Notes under the pieces: generated by a model
Database searches by the model: none
What the model was told of the DNA's origin: nothing
What the model saw: only the letters and a program-made list of their open reading frames with translations
Program-made: the position numbers and the translations under genes
In this document: positions 1-7,425 of the stretch, piece after piece
How positions within the stretch are numbered: position 1 is the first letter of the stretch
Layout: each line of letters begins with the position of its first letter
Assembly (NCBI GenBank): GCA_005240145.1
Contig: SBAS01000042.1
Span: 1-61,451 of the forward strand
Source: Nitrosomonadales bacterium
Lineage (GTDB): Bacteria > Pseudomonadota > Gammaproteobacteria > Burkholderiales > SG8-39
Reading direction: 5' to 3'
DNA: 61,451 bases

Positions 1-1
1 A

Positions 2-1567
2 GGTGCGCCCAGCCCTTGGCGCCGAACGCGCCGCCACGTCCTGTGGCTCGCGCGCAAGCTCGGCTGCCCGGTGAAGTGGACCTGCGACCGCAGCGAGGCG
101 ATCCTCGCCGACGAACACGCGCGCGACGTCAGCGCCGAGGTCGAACTTGCCTTCGACGCCGGCCACAAGATCCTCGCGCTGCGCGCGCGCAACACGAGCG
201 CGCTCGGCGCCTACGTCTCCACCGACCGCAACCTGATGCCGAGCTTCGCCAACCTGGGCTCGCTGGTCGGCATGTACGCGATACCCGCCGCGCACGTCAC
301 CGTGTTCGGCGTTTTCAGCCACACCCATCCCCTCGCTCCCTACCGCGGCAACGGCCGTCCCGAGGCGATCTACCTGCTCGAGCGCCTGATGGACGACGCG
401 GCCCGAGAGCTGGACGTCGATCGCGTGGAATTGCGCCGGAAGAACCTGATAAAGACGTTTCCCTACAAGACTGCGATCACCTTTAGCTACGATTGCGGCG
501 ATTTCGAAAAGGGTCTGGACAAGGCCCTGGCGCTGTCGGACTGGAAGAATTTTGCTGCAAGAAGGAAACAATCCATTGCCAAGGGAAAACTGCGCGGCAT
601 AGGCCTGTCCAATGCCATCGAGCGTGCGGCGGCGCCCGGCATCGAGTACGCCGAAGTCCGCTTCGATCCCGGCGGCAGAGCCACCCTCATGCTGGGCAGC
701 AAGAGCCTGGGCCAGGGCAACGAAACCATCTACCGGCAGATCGCCGCCACGCGATTGGGTCTGGATCCCGAGGAGACGCGCGTGATCGAAGGCGACACCG
801 ACGCGGTCGCCTTCGGCGCCGGCAGCTTCGGCTCGCGCACCGCCGCGATCGGCGGCGCGGCGCTCTGGCTCGCCGCCGAGAAGATCATCGCCAAGGGCAA
901 GCGCATTGCTGCCCACCTGCTCGAAGCCGCCGAGGCCGACGTGAATTTCGCCGCCGGGCGCTTCAGCATCGCCGGCACCGACCGCGGCCTGTCGCTGAAA
1001 GAGGTGGCGCGCGCATCGTTTGCTTTCGCCGCCCTGCCCGCCGGCCTCGAGCCGGGCCTGTTCGAGCACGCCACGTTTTCGCCCGCGCAGGAAACCTTTC
1101 CCAACGGCACGCACGTCTGCGAAGTCGAAATCGATCCGGAAACCGGCGCCATCGAACTCGCGAGCTACGTCGTGGTGGACGACGTCGGCACGGAAATCAA
1201 CCCGCTCACCCTGCACGGCCAGGTGGTGGGCGGCATCGTGCAGGGCCTGGGCCAGATCCTCATGGAACAAATCGTCTACGACCCCGAGACCGGGCAGCTG
1301 CTGACCGGCTCGTTCATGGATTACGCCCTGCCGCGCGCGGCCGACCTGTGCGGCTTCGAGGTCGGCCACAACGTCGTGCCGACCAAGCTCAATCCGCTTG
1401 GCGCCAAGGGTGCGGGCGAAGCCGGTACCGTGGGCGCCCTCGCCGCGGCGATGAACGCCATCGTCGATGCGCTGGGCACGGAAGATATCGAAATGCCGAC
1501 GACGGCCGAGCGCGTCTGGCAGGCGCTTCGCCGCGCCGAAGTAGGCCGCAGCTTCAGCCGCCGGTGA
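2..1567 (+). CDS. Xanthine dehydrogenase-family molybdopterin-binding (large) subunit, C-terminal part
   Basis: This is the C-terminal ~500 residues of a CoxL/XDH-type molybdenum hydroxylase large subunit; the 5' part lies outside the window. Seen in the sequence are the cofactor-channel loop PYRGNGRPEA, the motif SLGQGNETIYRQI, the GSRTAAIGG segment and, near the end, KGAGEAGTVGA with the glutamate that acts as catalytic base in this family. Homology in this frame is clear from about base 40 (LWLARKLGCPVKWTCDRSEA). Before that the reading looks scrambled, so a frame problem at the window edge is possible. Such subunits work with FAD and 2Fe-2S partners, not visible here. The family oxidises aldehydes, CO or N-heterocycles; the substrate cannot be told. 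The 3' end overlaps the convergent hydratase gene by 14 bases. Confidence 0.88.
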   Translation, partial: GAPSPWRRTRRHVLWLARKLGCPVKWTCDRSEAILADEHARDVSAEVELAFDAGHKILALRARNTSALGAYVSTDRNLMPSFANLGSLVGMYAIPAAHVTVFGVFSHTHPLAPYRGNGRPEAIYLLERLMDDAARELDVDRVELRRKNLIKTFPYKTAITFSYDCGDFEKGLDKALALSDWKNFAARRKQSIAKGKLRGIGLSNAIERAAAPGIEYAEVRFDPGGRATLMLGSKSLGQGNETIYRQIAATRLGLDPEETRVIEGDTDAVAFGAGSFGSRTAAIGGAALWLAAEKIIAKGKRIAAHLLEAAEADVNFAAGRFSIAGTDRGLSLKEVARASFAFAALPAGLEPGLFEHATFSPAQETFPNGTHVCEVEIDPETGAIELASYVVVDDVGTEINPLTLHGQVVGGIVQGLGQILMEQIVYDPETGQLLTGSFMDYALPRAADLCGFEVGHNVVPTKLNPLGAKGAGEAGTVGALAAAMNAIVDALGTEDIEMPTTAERVWQALRRAEVGRSFSRR

Positions 1568-2387
1568 ACGCCGGCGCGCGCTTCTGCACGTAGTGCGCGA
1601 CCCCTTCCTTGAAATCCGCGCTGGCGAAACTCTTCCGCATTTCGCCGTCGGCGAGCGCGAGCGCGTCGTTGAAGTCCTGGCACAGGGCCTTCCAGATCTG
1701 CGCCTTGATCACCGCGGTGGAGCGCGGCGACACGGTCTGCGCGAGCGTGCGCGCATAAGCCATCACTTCCTGCATGAAGCTTGCCTGCGGCAATACCTTG
1801 TTCACGAGGCCGATGCGTTCGGCTTCGGCGGCGCCGAGCTTGCGCGCCGAGAGCAGCAGGTCGAGCGCGTGCGCCGGCCCGATGAGGCGCGGCAGCAGCC
1901 AGCTGATGCCGTGTTCGGCGATCAGGCCGCGCTGCGCGAACGAGGTGGTGAGTTTTGCCTCGCTCGCGGCGAAGCGCAGGTCGGCGTAGAGCGCGAGCAC
2001 CAGCCCGAGCCCGGCGGCAGGCCCGTTCAACGCGGCAATCACCGGCTTGCGCGCCTGCAGCAGGTAGCCGAAGCGGCCGCCATAGTGCGGCCCGACGTCG
2101 GGACCGAGGCCGGAATAGAAATCCTGCTTGGCCTCGGGCGCGCGCGTCACCGTGCCCCCGGGCGCGATGCTCTGCAGCAGCTTCATGTCGGCGCCGGCGC
2201 AGAAGCCGCGCCCGGCGCCGGTCAGTACGATCACGCGCACTGCGGCGTCGGCGAGCGCGTCGGCGACGGCGCGCTTCAGGCCCAGGCCCATCGCGGCAGT
2301 GAAGGCATTCAGGGAATCGGGGCGATTCAGCGTCACCACGCCGACGCCGTCTTTTACTTCGTAGGTCACATCTTCGTAGACGCTCAT
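1554..2387 (-). CDS. Enoyl-CoA hydratase/isomerase family protein
   Basis: A 277-residue crotonase-fold protein, the usual family length. The N-terminus carries GVVTLNRPDSLNAF, followed by the oxyanion-hole segment GAGRGFCAGADMKLL and a second segment, NGPAAGLGLVLALYADLRFA. Crotonases hydrate or isomerise enoyl-CoA thioesters in fatty-acid or aromatic acyl-CoA degradation; the exact substrate cannot be read from sequence. The start is preceded by GGAG at good spacing. The gene is transcribed divergently from the amidohydrolase gene that follows, across a gap of about 50 bases. An isomerase or PaaG-like role is an alternative, because the second catalytic glutamate position is not obvious. Confidence 0.9.
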   Translation of the reverse strand: MSVYEDVTYEVKDGVGVVTLNRPDSLNAFTAAMGLGLKRAVADALADAAVRVIVLTGAGRGFCAGADMKLLQSIAPGGTVTRAPEAKQDFYSGLGPDVGPHYGGRFGYLLQARKPVIAALNGPAAGLGLVLALYADLRFAASEAKLTTSFAQRGLIAEHGISWLLPRLIGPAHALDLLLSARKLGAAEAERIGLVNKVLPQASFMQEVMAYARTLAQTVSPRSTAVIKAQIWKALCQDFNDALALADGEMRKSFASADFKEGVAHYVQKRAPAFTGG

Positions 2388-2439
2388 GGGATCTCCATTC
2401 AGGGCCGTGATATAAATTGCGCAACAGGATGATTTTCAC

Positions 2440-3909
2440 ATGAACCGACGCTACGACCTGCTGATCAAGAACGTCCGCGTGGTAAGGCCGCAGGGAGATT
2501 GCGTTCATGAATCTGATATTGCAGTTAAAAATGGCCGCTTCATAAAGATTGCGCCTGGATTGAAGGCCGAATCCGCCAATGCCGTTTACGACGGCAAAGG
2601 CAGACTCGCCTTTCCCGGTGTGGTCGACGCGCACATGCATGCCGGCATCTACGCGCCGCTCGCCGAGGATGCGCAGAGCGAGAGCCGCGCCGCGGCGCAG
2701 GGCGGCGTCACCTCGATGCTGAATTATTTCCGCACCGGCCAGTACTACCTCAACAAGGGGGGGCCGTACCGCAAGTTCTTTCCCGAGGTGCTGAAGCTTT
2801 CCGCCGGGCGCTTCCACGTCGATTACGGCTACCACCTGGCCCCCATGGACTCGGGCCACATCCGCGAGATTCCCGACCTGGTCGGCAAGCACGGCGTGGC
2901 TTCGTTCAAGATCTTCATGTTCTACGGCTCGCACGGGCTGCACGGACGGTCGGATGCGCAGCGCGATTTCCTCATGATCGGCCCCGCCGAGCGCTACGAC
3001 TACGCGCACTTCGAGTTCGTCATGCGTGGCGTGCAGCGCGCGCGGGAGAAGTACCCGGCGCTGGCCGCCCAGATCAGCCTCTCCCTGCACTGCGAAACCG
3101 CCGAAATCATGACCGCCTATACGAAACTGGCCGAGTCAAACCTGAAGCTTTCCGGATTGGCCGCCTACAGTGCCGCCAGGCCGCAGCATTCCGAGGGCCT
3201 CGCGGTCTTCATCGCCGCCTACCTCGCGAACGAAACCGCATTGCCGAACATCAACCTGCTGCACCTGTCGTCGCGAAAAGCGCTCGAAGCCGCGCTGCAG
3301 ATGCAGCAGACGTTTCCGCATATCGACTTCCGGCGGGAAGTCACCATCGGACACCTGGTCCTGGATACGAATGCAAGAACAAAAGTGCTGGCAAAAGTGA
3401 ATCCCCCCATCAGGCCGCGCGAAGACGTGGAGTTCCTTTGGGAGAAGCTGCTCCAGGGCAAGGTGGACTGGGTGGCGAGCGATCACGCCTGCTGCCGGCA
3501 CGAAACCAAGGTGGCGAAAAAATACTTCGGCAACATCTGGCTCGCCAAATCGGGCTTCGGCGGCACCGAGTACCTGCTGCCGGCGCTGGTCTCCGAGGGC
3601 GCGAAGCGCGGCCTGTCGTACAACCGCATGGCGCAGCTCACGAGCTGGAACCCGGCGCGCCGTTTCGGCCTGAACGCCAAGGGCGACATCGCCGAAGGGC
3701 TGGATGCCGACCTCGCGCTGGTGGACCCGAACGAGAGCTGGACCATCCGCGCCGGCGATTCGGCGACGACGCAGGGCTACACGCCGTTCGAAGGCATCGA
3801 ACTATCCGCCAAGGTCAAAGCGACCTTCCTGCGCGGCAGACTCGTGTGCGAGAACGGCAAGGTCCTCGGCAAGCCGCGGGGAAGGTATTTGCATCGACCA
3901 ACGATCTAG
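2440..3909 (+). CDS. Dihydropyrimidinase/dihydroorotase-family cyclic amidohydrolase
   Basis: A 489-residue metal-dependent amidohydrolase. The binuclear zinc site of the D-hydantoinase/dihydroorotase superfamily looks complete: H65-x-H67 in VVDAHMHAG, K157 in SFKIFMFYG (the lysine that is carboxylated in this family), H217 in LSLHCETAE, H275 in NLLHLSS and D348 in VASDHACC. A C-terminal beta segment typical of urease-type amidohydrolases follows. The enzyme should hydrolyse a cyclic amide (dihydropyrimidine, hydantoin, allantoin or similar) in the cytoplasm. It lies beside a Bug receptor gene and an enoyl-CoA hydratase, suggesting a catabolic neighbourhood. The start is preceded by AGGA, and the gene ends with TAG. 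Confidence 0.88.
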   Translation: MNRRYDLLIKNVRVVRPQGDCVHESDIAVKNGRFIKIAPGLKAESANAVYDGKGRLAFPGVVDAHMHAGIYAPLAEDAQSESRAAAQGGVTSMLNYFRTGQYYLNKGGPYRKFFPEVLKLSAGRFHVDYGYHLAPMDSGHIREIPDLVGKHGVASFKIFMFYGSHGLHGRSDAQRDFLMIGPAERYDYAHFEFVMRGVQRAREKYPALAAQISLSLHCETAEIMTAYTKLAESNLKLSGLAAYSAARPQHSEGLAVFIAAYLANETALPNINLLHLSSRKALEAALQMQQTFPHIDFRREVTIGHLVLDTNARTKVLAKVNPPIRPREDVEFLWEKLLQGKVDWVASDHACCRHETKVAKKYFGNIWLAKSGFGGTEYLLPALVSEGAKRGLSYNRMAQLTSWNPARRFGLNAKGDIAEGLDADLALVDPNESWTIRAGDSATTQGYTPFEGIELSAKVKATFLRGRLVCENGKVLGKPRGRYLHRPTI

Positions 3910-3918
3910 AGCTCCGGC

Positions 3919-4875
3919 TCAGTTCGCGGTGATCTTCGCCTGCTTGACCACCCGGGCCCAGGTGTCGGACTCGCGCTTGCCGAACGCGGCGAGCTCCTCC
4001 GGCGTGCCCGGCGCCGGCTCGACACCCTGCTTCGCGAGCAACTCCTTTACCTCGGCCGTGCCGAGCGCCTTGACGATCTCCCGGTTGAGTCGAAGGACGA
4101 TGTCCTTTGGCGTCTTCGCCGGCGCGTAGTAGGCGTACCAGTTGGTCGCCTGGTAGCCCGGGTAGAACTCGGCCACCGCGGGCACCTCGGGCATGAACTG
4201 ATCGCGCCTGGGGCCGGTCACGGCCAGCGCCTTCGCCTTCCCCGCCCTGACGTGCGGGCCGGCGGCGACCGGCGTCGCCATGTAGGCCGAGATCTGCCCG
4301 CCGAGCATCGCCTGCATCGCCGGGCCGCCGCCCTTGAAGGGCACGTGCACGAGGTCGACGCCCGCCATCATCTTCAGCAGCTCCCCCGCGAGGTGGCCGG
4401 CGCCGCCGATGCCGGAGGAGCCGTAGGTGTACTTGCCGGGGTTTTCCCTGGCGAGCTTGATGAACTCGGCGAAGCTGCCCACCGGCACCGAAGGGTGCAC
4501 GATGACGAGGTTGGGAAACACCACCGCCATGGTGATCGGCGCGAGGTCCCTGAGCGGGTCGTAGGTGAGCGGCAGCAAATGCTGGTTGACCGAGATCGCG
4601 CCGACGTTCGCCAGGTAAATCGTGTAGCCGTCGGGCGCGGCCTTCACCACGATGTCGGTGGCGATGTTGCCGCCGGCGCCGGACTTGTTATCGGTCAGGA
4701 CCTGCTGGCCGAGCTGGTCGCCGAGCGTCTTGCCAATGATGCGCGAGACGGTATCGGTGCCCCCGCCCGGCGCGAAGCCCACCACGGTCGTGATCGGACG
4801 GCTGGGAAACGGCGCTTGCGCCGAAGCAACGCCTGCGATGACCAGCCCGACGCAAAGCAGAGAAATTCGTTTCAT
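3919..4875 (-). CDS. Bug/TctC-family tripartite tricarboxylate transporter substrate-binding protein
   Basis: A 318-residue periplasmic receptor of the Bug family, which is greatly expanded in Burkholderiales. An N-terminal signal peptide (cleavage near VASAQA) is followed by the family signature FPSRPITTVVGFAPGGGTD and, later, VHVPFKGGGPAMQAMLGGQ. Bug proteins bind carboxylates, amides or other small polar ligands, often for TctAB-type permeases; no permease gene is nearby, which is common for orphan Bug genes. The open frame runs far upstream through the kinase gene, but the ATG at 4875 sits directly before the signal peptide and is the natural start. It converges with the amidohydrolase gene, leaving only 9 bases between them. 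Confidence 0.92.
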   Translation of the reverse strand: MKRISLLCVGLVIAGVASAQAPFPSRPITTVVGFAPGGGTDTVSRIIGKTLGDQLGQQVLTDNKSGAGGNIATDIVVKAAPDGYTIYLANVGAISVNQHLLPLTYDPLRDLAPITMAVVFPNLVIVHPSVPVGSFAEFIKLARENPGKYTYGSSGIGGAGHLAGELLKMMAGVDLVHVPFKGGGPAMQAMLGGQISAYMATPVAAGPHVRAGKAKALAVTGPRRDQFMPEVPAVAEFYPGYQATNWYAYYAPAKTPKDIVLRLNREIVKALGTAEVKELLAKQGVEPAPGTPEELAAFGKRESDTWARVVKQAKITAN

Positions 4876-4901
4876 GGCAACGCAGCTCCTGCAAGTAAAG
4901 T

Positions 4902-6197
4902 CTAACGGACGTTCGCGAGGCGCTGATTCGCCATCGCCAGGCGGTCGACGACGTTGCGCGTCAGCGCGCGCGTGAGGTGCAGCTGCCCCGCGGTGCTCAT
5001 CTTCTCCATCGCCGCGAGCTCGAATTCCGCCATCAGCAGGTCGGTCATCGCGTCCGCGGTGGCATGGCGCGGCATCTCGCCGCCCCAGATGTAGGCCATG
5101 TCGCCGAAAAATTCGCCGGCGCCCACCATGTTGATGAGCCGCCCGCCGCGCACGATCTTCACCTCGCCCTTGGCGGCGAAGAAGAAGCTCGTGCCCGGTT
5201 CGCCTTCCTTGACGATGTTCGCGGCCCGCGCCACGCGCGACCACTTGCCCGCGCGCGCGAGTTCCCAGATCTCGGCGTCCGACAGCGCCGAGAGGATCGC
5301 CACTTTCTTCAGCGAGACGAATTTCTCGCTGTCGGGTATGGCCTCCGGCGGCAGCACCAGCGCGCCCAGTCGCGAGAGCTCGATCGCCAGTTCGTTCCAG
5401 GTGGCGAAGCGGTGCTCGGGCCGCTTGCCGAGCAGCCTGAGCATCGCCATGTCGATGTCCTTGGGCAGCCCCTTGCGCAGGCTCGAGGGCGGCGCGGGAC
5501 TCGCGATGAGGATTTTCTTCACCAGGCCCTCGAGGCTGTCGGCGACGAACGGCCGCTTGCCGGTGAGCAACTCGTAGAGCACCACGCCGAGCGAGTACAT
5601 GTCGCTGTGCAGCGTGAGTTCCGTGCCCTCGATCTGCTCGGGCGACATGTAGAACGGCGAGCCCATGGCCGCGGTCTGCACCGTCTGGCTTTTCTTCAGG
5701 AACGCGGCGCCAAAATCGGCGATCTTCACGTCCGTGCCCTGCACGATCATGATGTTGGCCGGCTTGATGTCGCGGTGCACGATGCCCTGGCCGAAGGCGT
5801 AGTCGAGCGCGCCGCAGCACTTGAAACCGATCTGCAGCACGTCCTCCACCGGCAGGAGCTTGTCGGGCTTGACGAATTGCGCCAGGTCGCCGCCGGTGAC
5901 GATCTCCATCGCGATGTAGCCCGAGTCGGCTTCGACTACCGCATCGAGGATCGCGATGATGTGCGGGTGGCGGAGTTTCCCGGCGAGCGAGGCCTCGTTG
6001 AGGAACTGCGAGCGGTACACGGTGCCGAATTCCGGATCGCGGAACACCTCGGGCTCGATGGTCTTCAACGCGACCTCTTTGCCCGAAAAGGTGTCCTTGG
6101 CCAGGTAAACGGTCCCGGTCGCGCCCTTGCCGAGCAGTTTCTGCACGTCGTACTTGCCGACCTGAAGGCTCAGGTCAAGAGTGAAATCGCCCGCCAT
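4902..6197 (-). CDS. Hanks-type Ser/Thr protein kinase with C-terminal cyclic-nucleotide-binding domain
   Basis: A 431-residue two-domain protein. Residues 14-275 form a eukaryotic-type kinase: P-loop GKGATGTVYLAKD (from residue 23), VALK with K45, HRDIKPAN at 141-148, DFG at 161-163 and SPE at 185-187. All catalytic residues are present. Residues about 298-400 resemble a CAP_ED domain, with the phosphate-binding cassette GEFFGDMAYI followed by PRHATA, whose arginine contacts the cyclic phosphate in CRP. No membrane segment is seen, so a soluble kinase gated by a cyclic nucleotide is the inference. Substrates are unknown. A relic of another cyclic-nucleotide-binding gene lies 3.3 kb away. The gene sits 26 bases upstream of the Bug gene on the same strand. 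Confidence 0.92.
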   Translation of the reverse strand: MAGDFTLDLSLQVGKYDVQKLLGKGATGTVYLAKDTFSGKEVALKTIEPEVFRDPEFGTVYRSQFLNEASLAGKLRHPHIIAILDAVVEADSGYIAMEIVTGGDLAQFVKPDKLLPVEDVLQIGFKCCGALDYAFGQGIVHRDIKPANIMIVQGTDVKIADFGAAFLKKSQTVQTAAMGSPFYMSPEQIEGTELTLHSDMYSLGVVLYELLTGKRPFVADSLEGLVKKILIASPAPPSSLRKGLPKDIDMAMLRLLGKRPEHRFATWNELAIELSRLGALVLPPEAIPDSEKFVSLKKVAILSALSDAEIWELARAGKWSRVARAANIVKEGEPGTSFFFAAKGEVKIVRGGRLINMVGAGEFFGDMAYIWGGEMPRHATADAMTDLLMAEFELAAMEKMSTAGQLHLTRALTRNVVDRLAMANQRLANVR

Positions 6198-6212
6198 GCG
6201 CTTGAATCTACC

Positions 6213-6358
6213 TCAAATGAGCTGCAGGAAGATCAACGCCATGCCGACCACGGATGCCCCAGACCATGTTGCGGTGGGCGCGCGCCCTGCACGCCCACAA
6301 TGGCCTGCACCAGCGTCAGTAAGGCAGCCCACACCAGCAGCGTAAGTTCAGGTTTCAT
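6213..6358 (-). pseudogene. Relic of a MAPEG-family membrane protein (internal deletions, frame changes)
   Basis: Three reading frames together spell fragments of a MAPEG (COG3788-like) membrane protein. Starting at the ATG at 6358, the first frame gives MKPELTLLVWAALLTLVQA, the usual N-terminus. The second frame then gives ARAHRNM, matching the conserved middle motif. The third gives VVGMALIFLQLI followed by a stop, matching the usual C-terminal helix. A whole family member is about 130 residues; here only about 50 codons remain, so two internal segments are missing as well as the frame. The homology is recalled from the family, not searched. The remaining short frame (41 codons) is unlikely to make a functional protein. 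Confidence 0.6.
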
Positions 6359-6401
6359 GACGGTCTGCCTTCCTGGAAAGCGCCTAGGATACCCCTGCTG
6401 T

Positions 6402-6415
6402 TACATCTGGAAACA
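6402..6415 (+). promoter_or_regulatory. Possible RstA/OmpR-like operator
   Basis: The sequence TACATCTGGAAACA resembles the RstA box TACATNTNGTTACA with two mismatches. It lies 67 bases before the start of the His/Tyr-rich secreted protein gene, a plausible operator distance. Inference only: no matching regulator gene is in the window. Confidence 0.2.
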
Positions 6416-6481
6416 CTTCATTACCAAAATGTGCGCCCGCCCGTGTACGTGAGGGATATGCTGCCGGTCAAAGAGGTGAAC

Positions 6482-6844
6482 ATGAATACAACCAAGGCAG
6501 TTCTTGCGCTCGCCGTGGCCCTGGCCGGGATTGCAGTTGCCGATTCCGCGTTCGCCCAGCACCGCCACCGCCACCACCACCACCATGGCTCGCGCCTCGC
6601 GATCGGCCTGAGCATCGGCTTACCGCTTGCGGCGTACTCCTACTACCACTATCCCCGCTATGCCTACTATCCGCCCTATTACGTGGCCCCGGTCGTGGTG
6701 TTACAGCAGCCGCCGGTGTACGTTGAACAATTCCAGCCGCCCGCGCCCGCCTACTGGTACTTCTGCGCCGAGTCACGCGCCTACTATCCGCATGTCAGGG
6801 AATGCGCCTCGGGCTGGCAGCGCGTCGCGCCGCAACCCGGTTGA
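6482..6844 (+). CDS. Small secreted His/Tyr/Pro-rich protein
   Basis: A 120-residue protein with a clear signal peptide (hydrophobic stretch, cleavage near SAFAQ). It is followed by a run of histidines in HRHRHHHHHG, a hydrophobic stretch, and a Tyr/Pro-rich part (YHYPRYAYYPPYY). The C-terminus has two cysteines in YWYFCAESRAYYPHVRECAS and ends GWQRVAPQP, an ending found in a recurrent family of short betaproteobacterial envelope proteins of unknown role. The start at 6482 is chosen because it opens the signal peptide and has AAAGAGG just upstream. The histidine run suggests metal binding, but that is inference. The lipoprotein gene follows on the same strand after 23 bases, probably as one transcript. 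Confidence 0.8.
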   Translation: MNTTKAVLALAVALAGIAVADSAFAQHRHRHHHHHGSRLAIGLSIGLPLAAYSYYHYPRYAYYPPYYVAPVVVLQQPPVYVEQFQPPAPAYWYFCAESRAYYPHVRECASGWQRVAPQPG

Positions 6845-6867
6845 TGCGAAGACGGGAGACAGAAGCC

Positions 6868-7425
6868 ATGAAGACTCCGGCGAAAATCGTTTCCCTCGGC
6901 GCCCTGCTGCTGCTCGCAGGCTGCGTCAGCATGCCCAGCGGGCCGGCCGTGATGGTGCTGCCGGGCAGCAGCAAGAATTTCGACCAGTTCCGCGCCGACG
7001 ACATGGACTGCCGCCAGTTCGCAAGCAGCCAGGTCGGCGGCAATTCGCCCGATGTCGCCGCGGAAAACAGCGGCCTGAAGAGCGCTGCGGTCGGCACCGC
7101 GATCGGCGCCGCCGCCGGCGCGATCATCGGCGGGCAGCGCGGCGCGGCGAGCGGCGCGGGGGCAGGATTGATTATCGGCGGCGCCGCTGGTGCAGGCGCC
7201 GCGGGTGCTTCGCAACGGACGTTGCAGCAGCGCTACGACATCGGCTACCAGCAGTGCATGTACGCCAAGGGCCACAAGGTGCCGATGAGCGGACGCTACG
7301 AGAACACGCGCCCGCCGGTTGCGTCCAGTTCTACCTACGCGCCACCGCCGCCAGTTGCGACGGGAGTCACTCCGCCGCCACCTCCAGGTACGCCTCCGCC
7401 GCCGCCGCCGGGAATCAAGCAGTAA
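6868..7425 (+). CDS. Glycine-zipper lipoprotein with proline-rich tail
   Basis: A 185-residue protein. The N-terminus is a lipoprotein signal with lipobox LLAGC (Cys about residue 17). A conserved part with MDCRQFA follows, then a glycine zipper of alternating Gly/Ala (GTAIGAAAGAIIGG and similar) that probably forms a membrane hairpin. After that comes YDIGYQQCMYAKGHKVP, a motif shared with other glycine-zipper lipoproteins. The last ~40 residues are Pro-rich (APPPPVATGVTPPPPPG). An outer-membrane or periplasmic structural role is likely; no enzyme function is visible. The ATG at 6868 is preferred over an in-frame start at 6802 because it begins the lipoprotein signal. The 3' end overlaps the convergent M81 gene by 11 bases. 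Confidence 0.85.
   Translation: MKTPAKIVSLGALLLLAGCVSMPSGPAVMVLPGSSKNFDQFRADDMDCRQFASSQVGGNSPDVAAENSGLKSAAVGTAIGAAAGAIIGGQRGAASGAGAGLIIGGAAGAGAAGASQRTLQQRYDIGYQQCMYAKGHKVPMSGRYENTRPPVASSSTYAPPPPVATGVTPPPPPGTPPPPPPGIKQ

Noticed and set aside
1321-3090. Long minus-strand frame across three genes
   Set aside because: Composite of mirror frames; the enoyl-CoA hydratase and amidohydrolase genes explain the region.
3919-5820. 633-codon frame joining the Bug receptor to upstream sequence
   Set aside because: The upstream half is a mirror frame of the kinase gene; the signal peptide begins at 4875.
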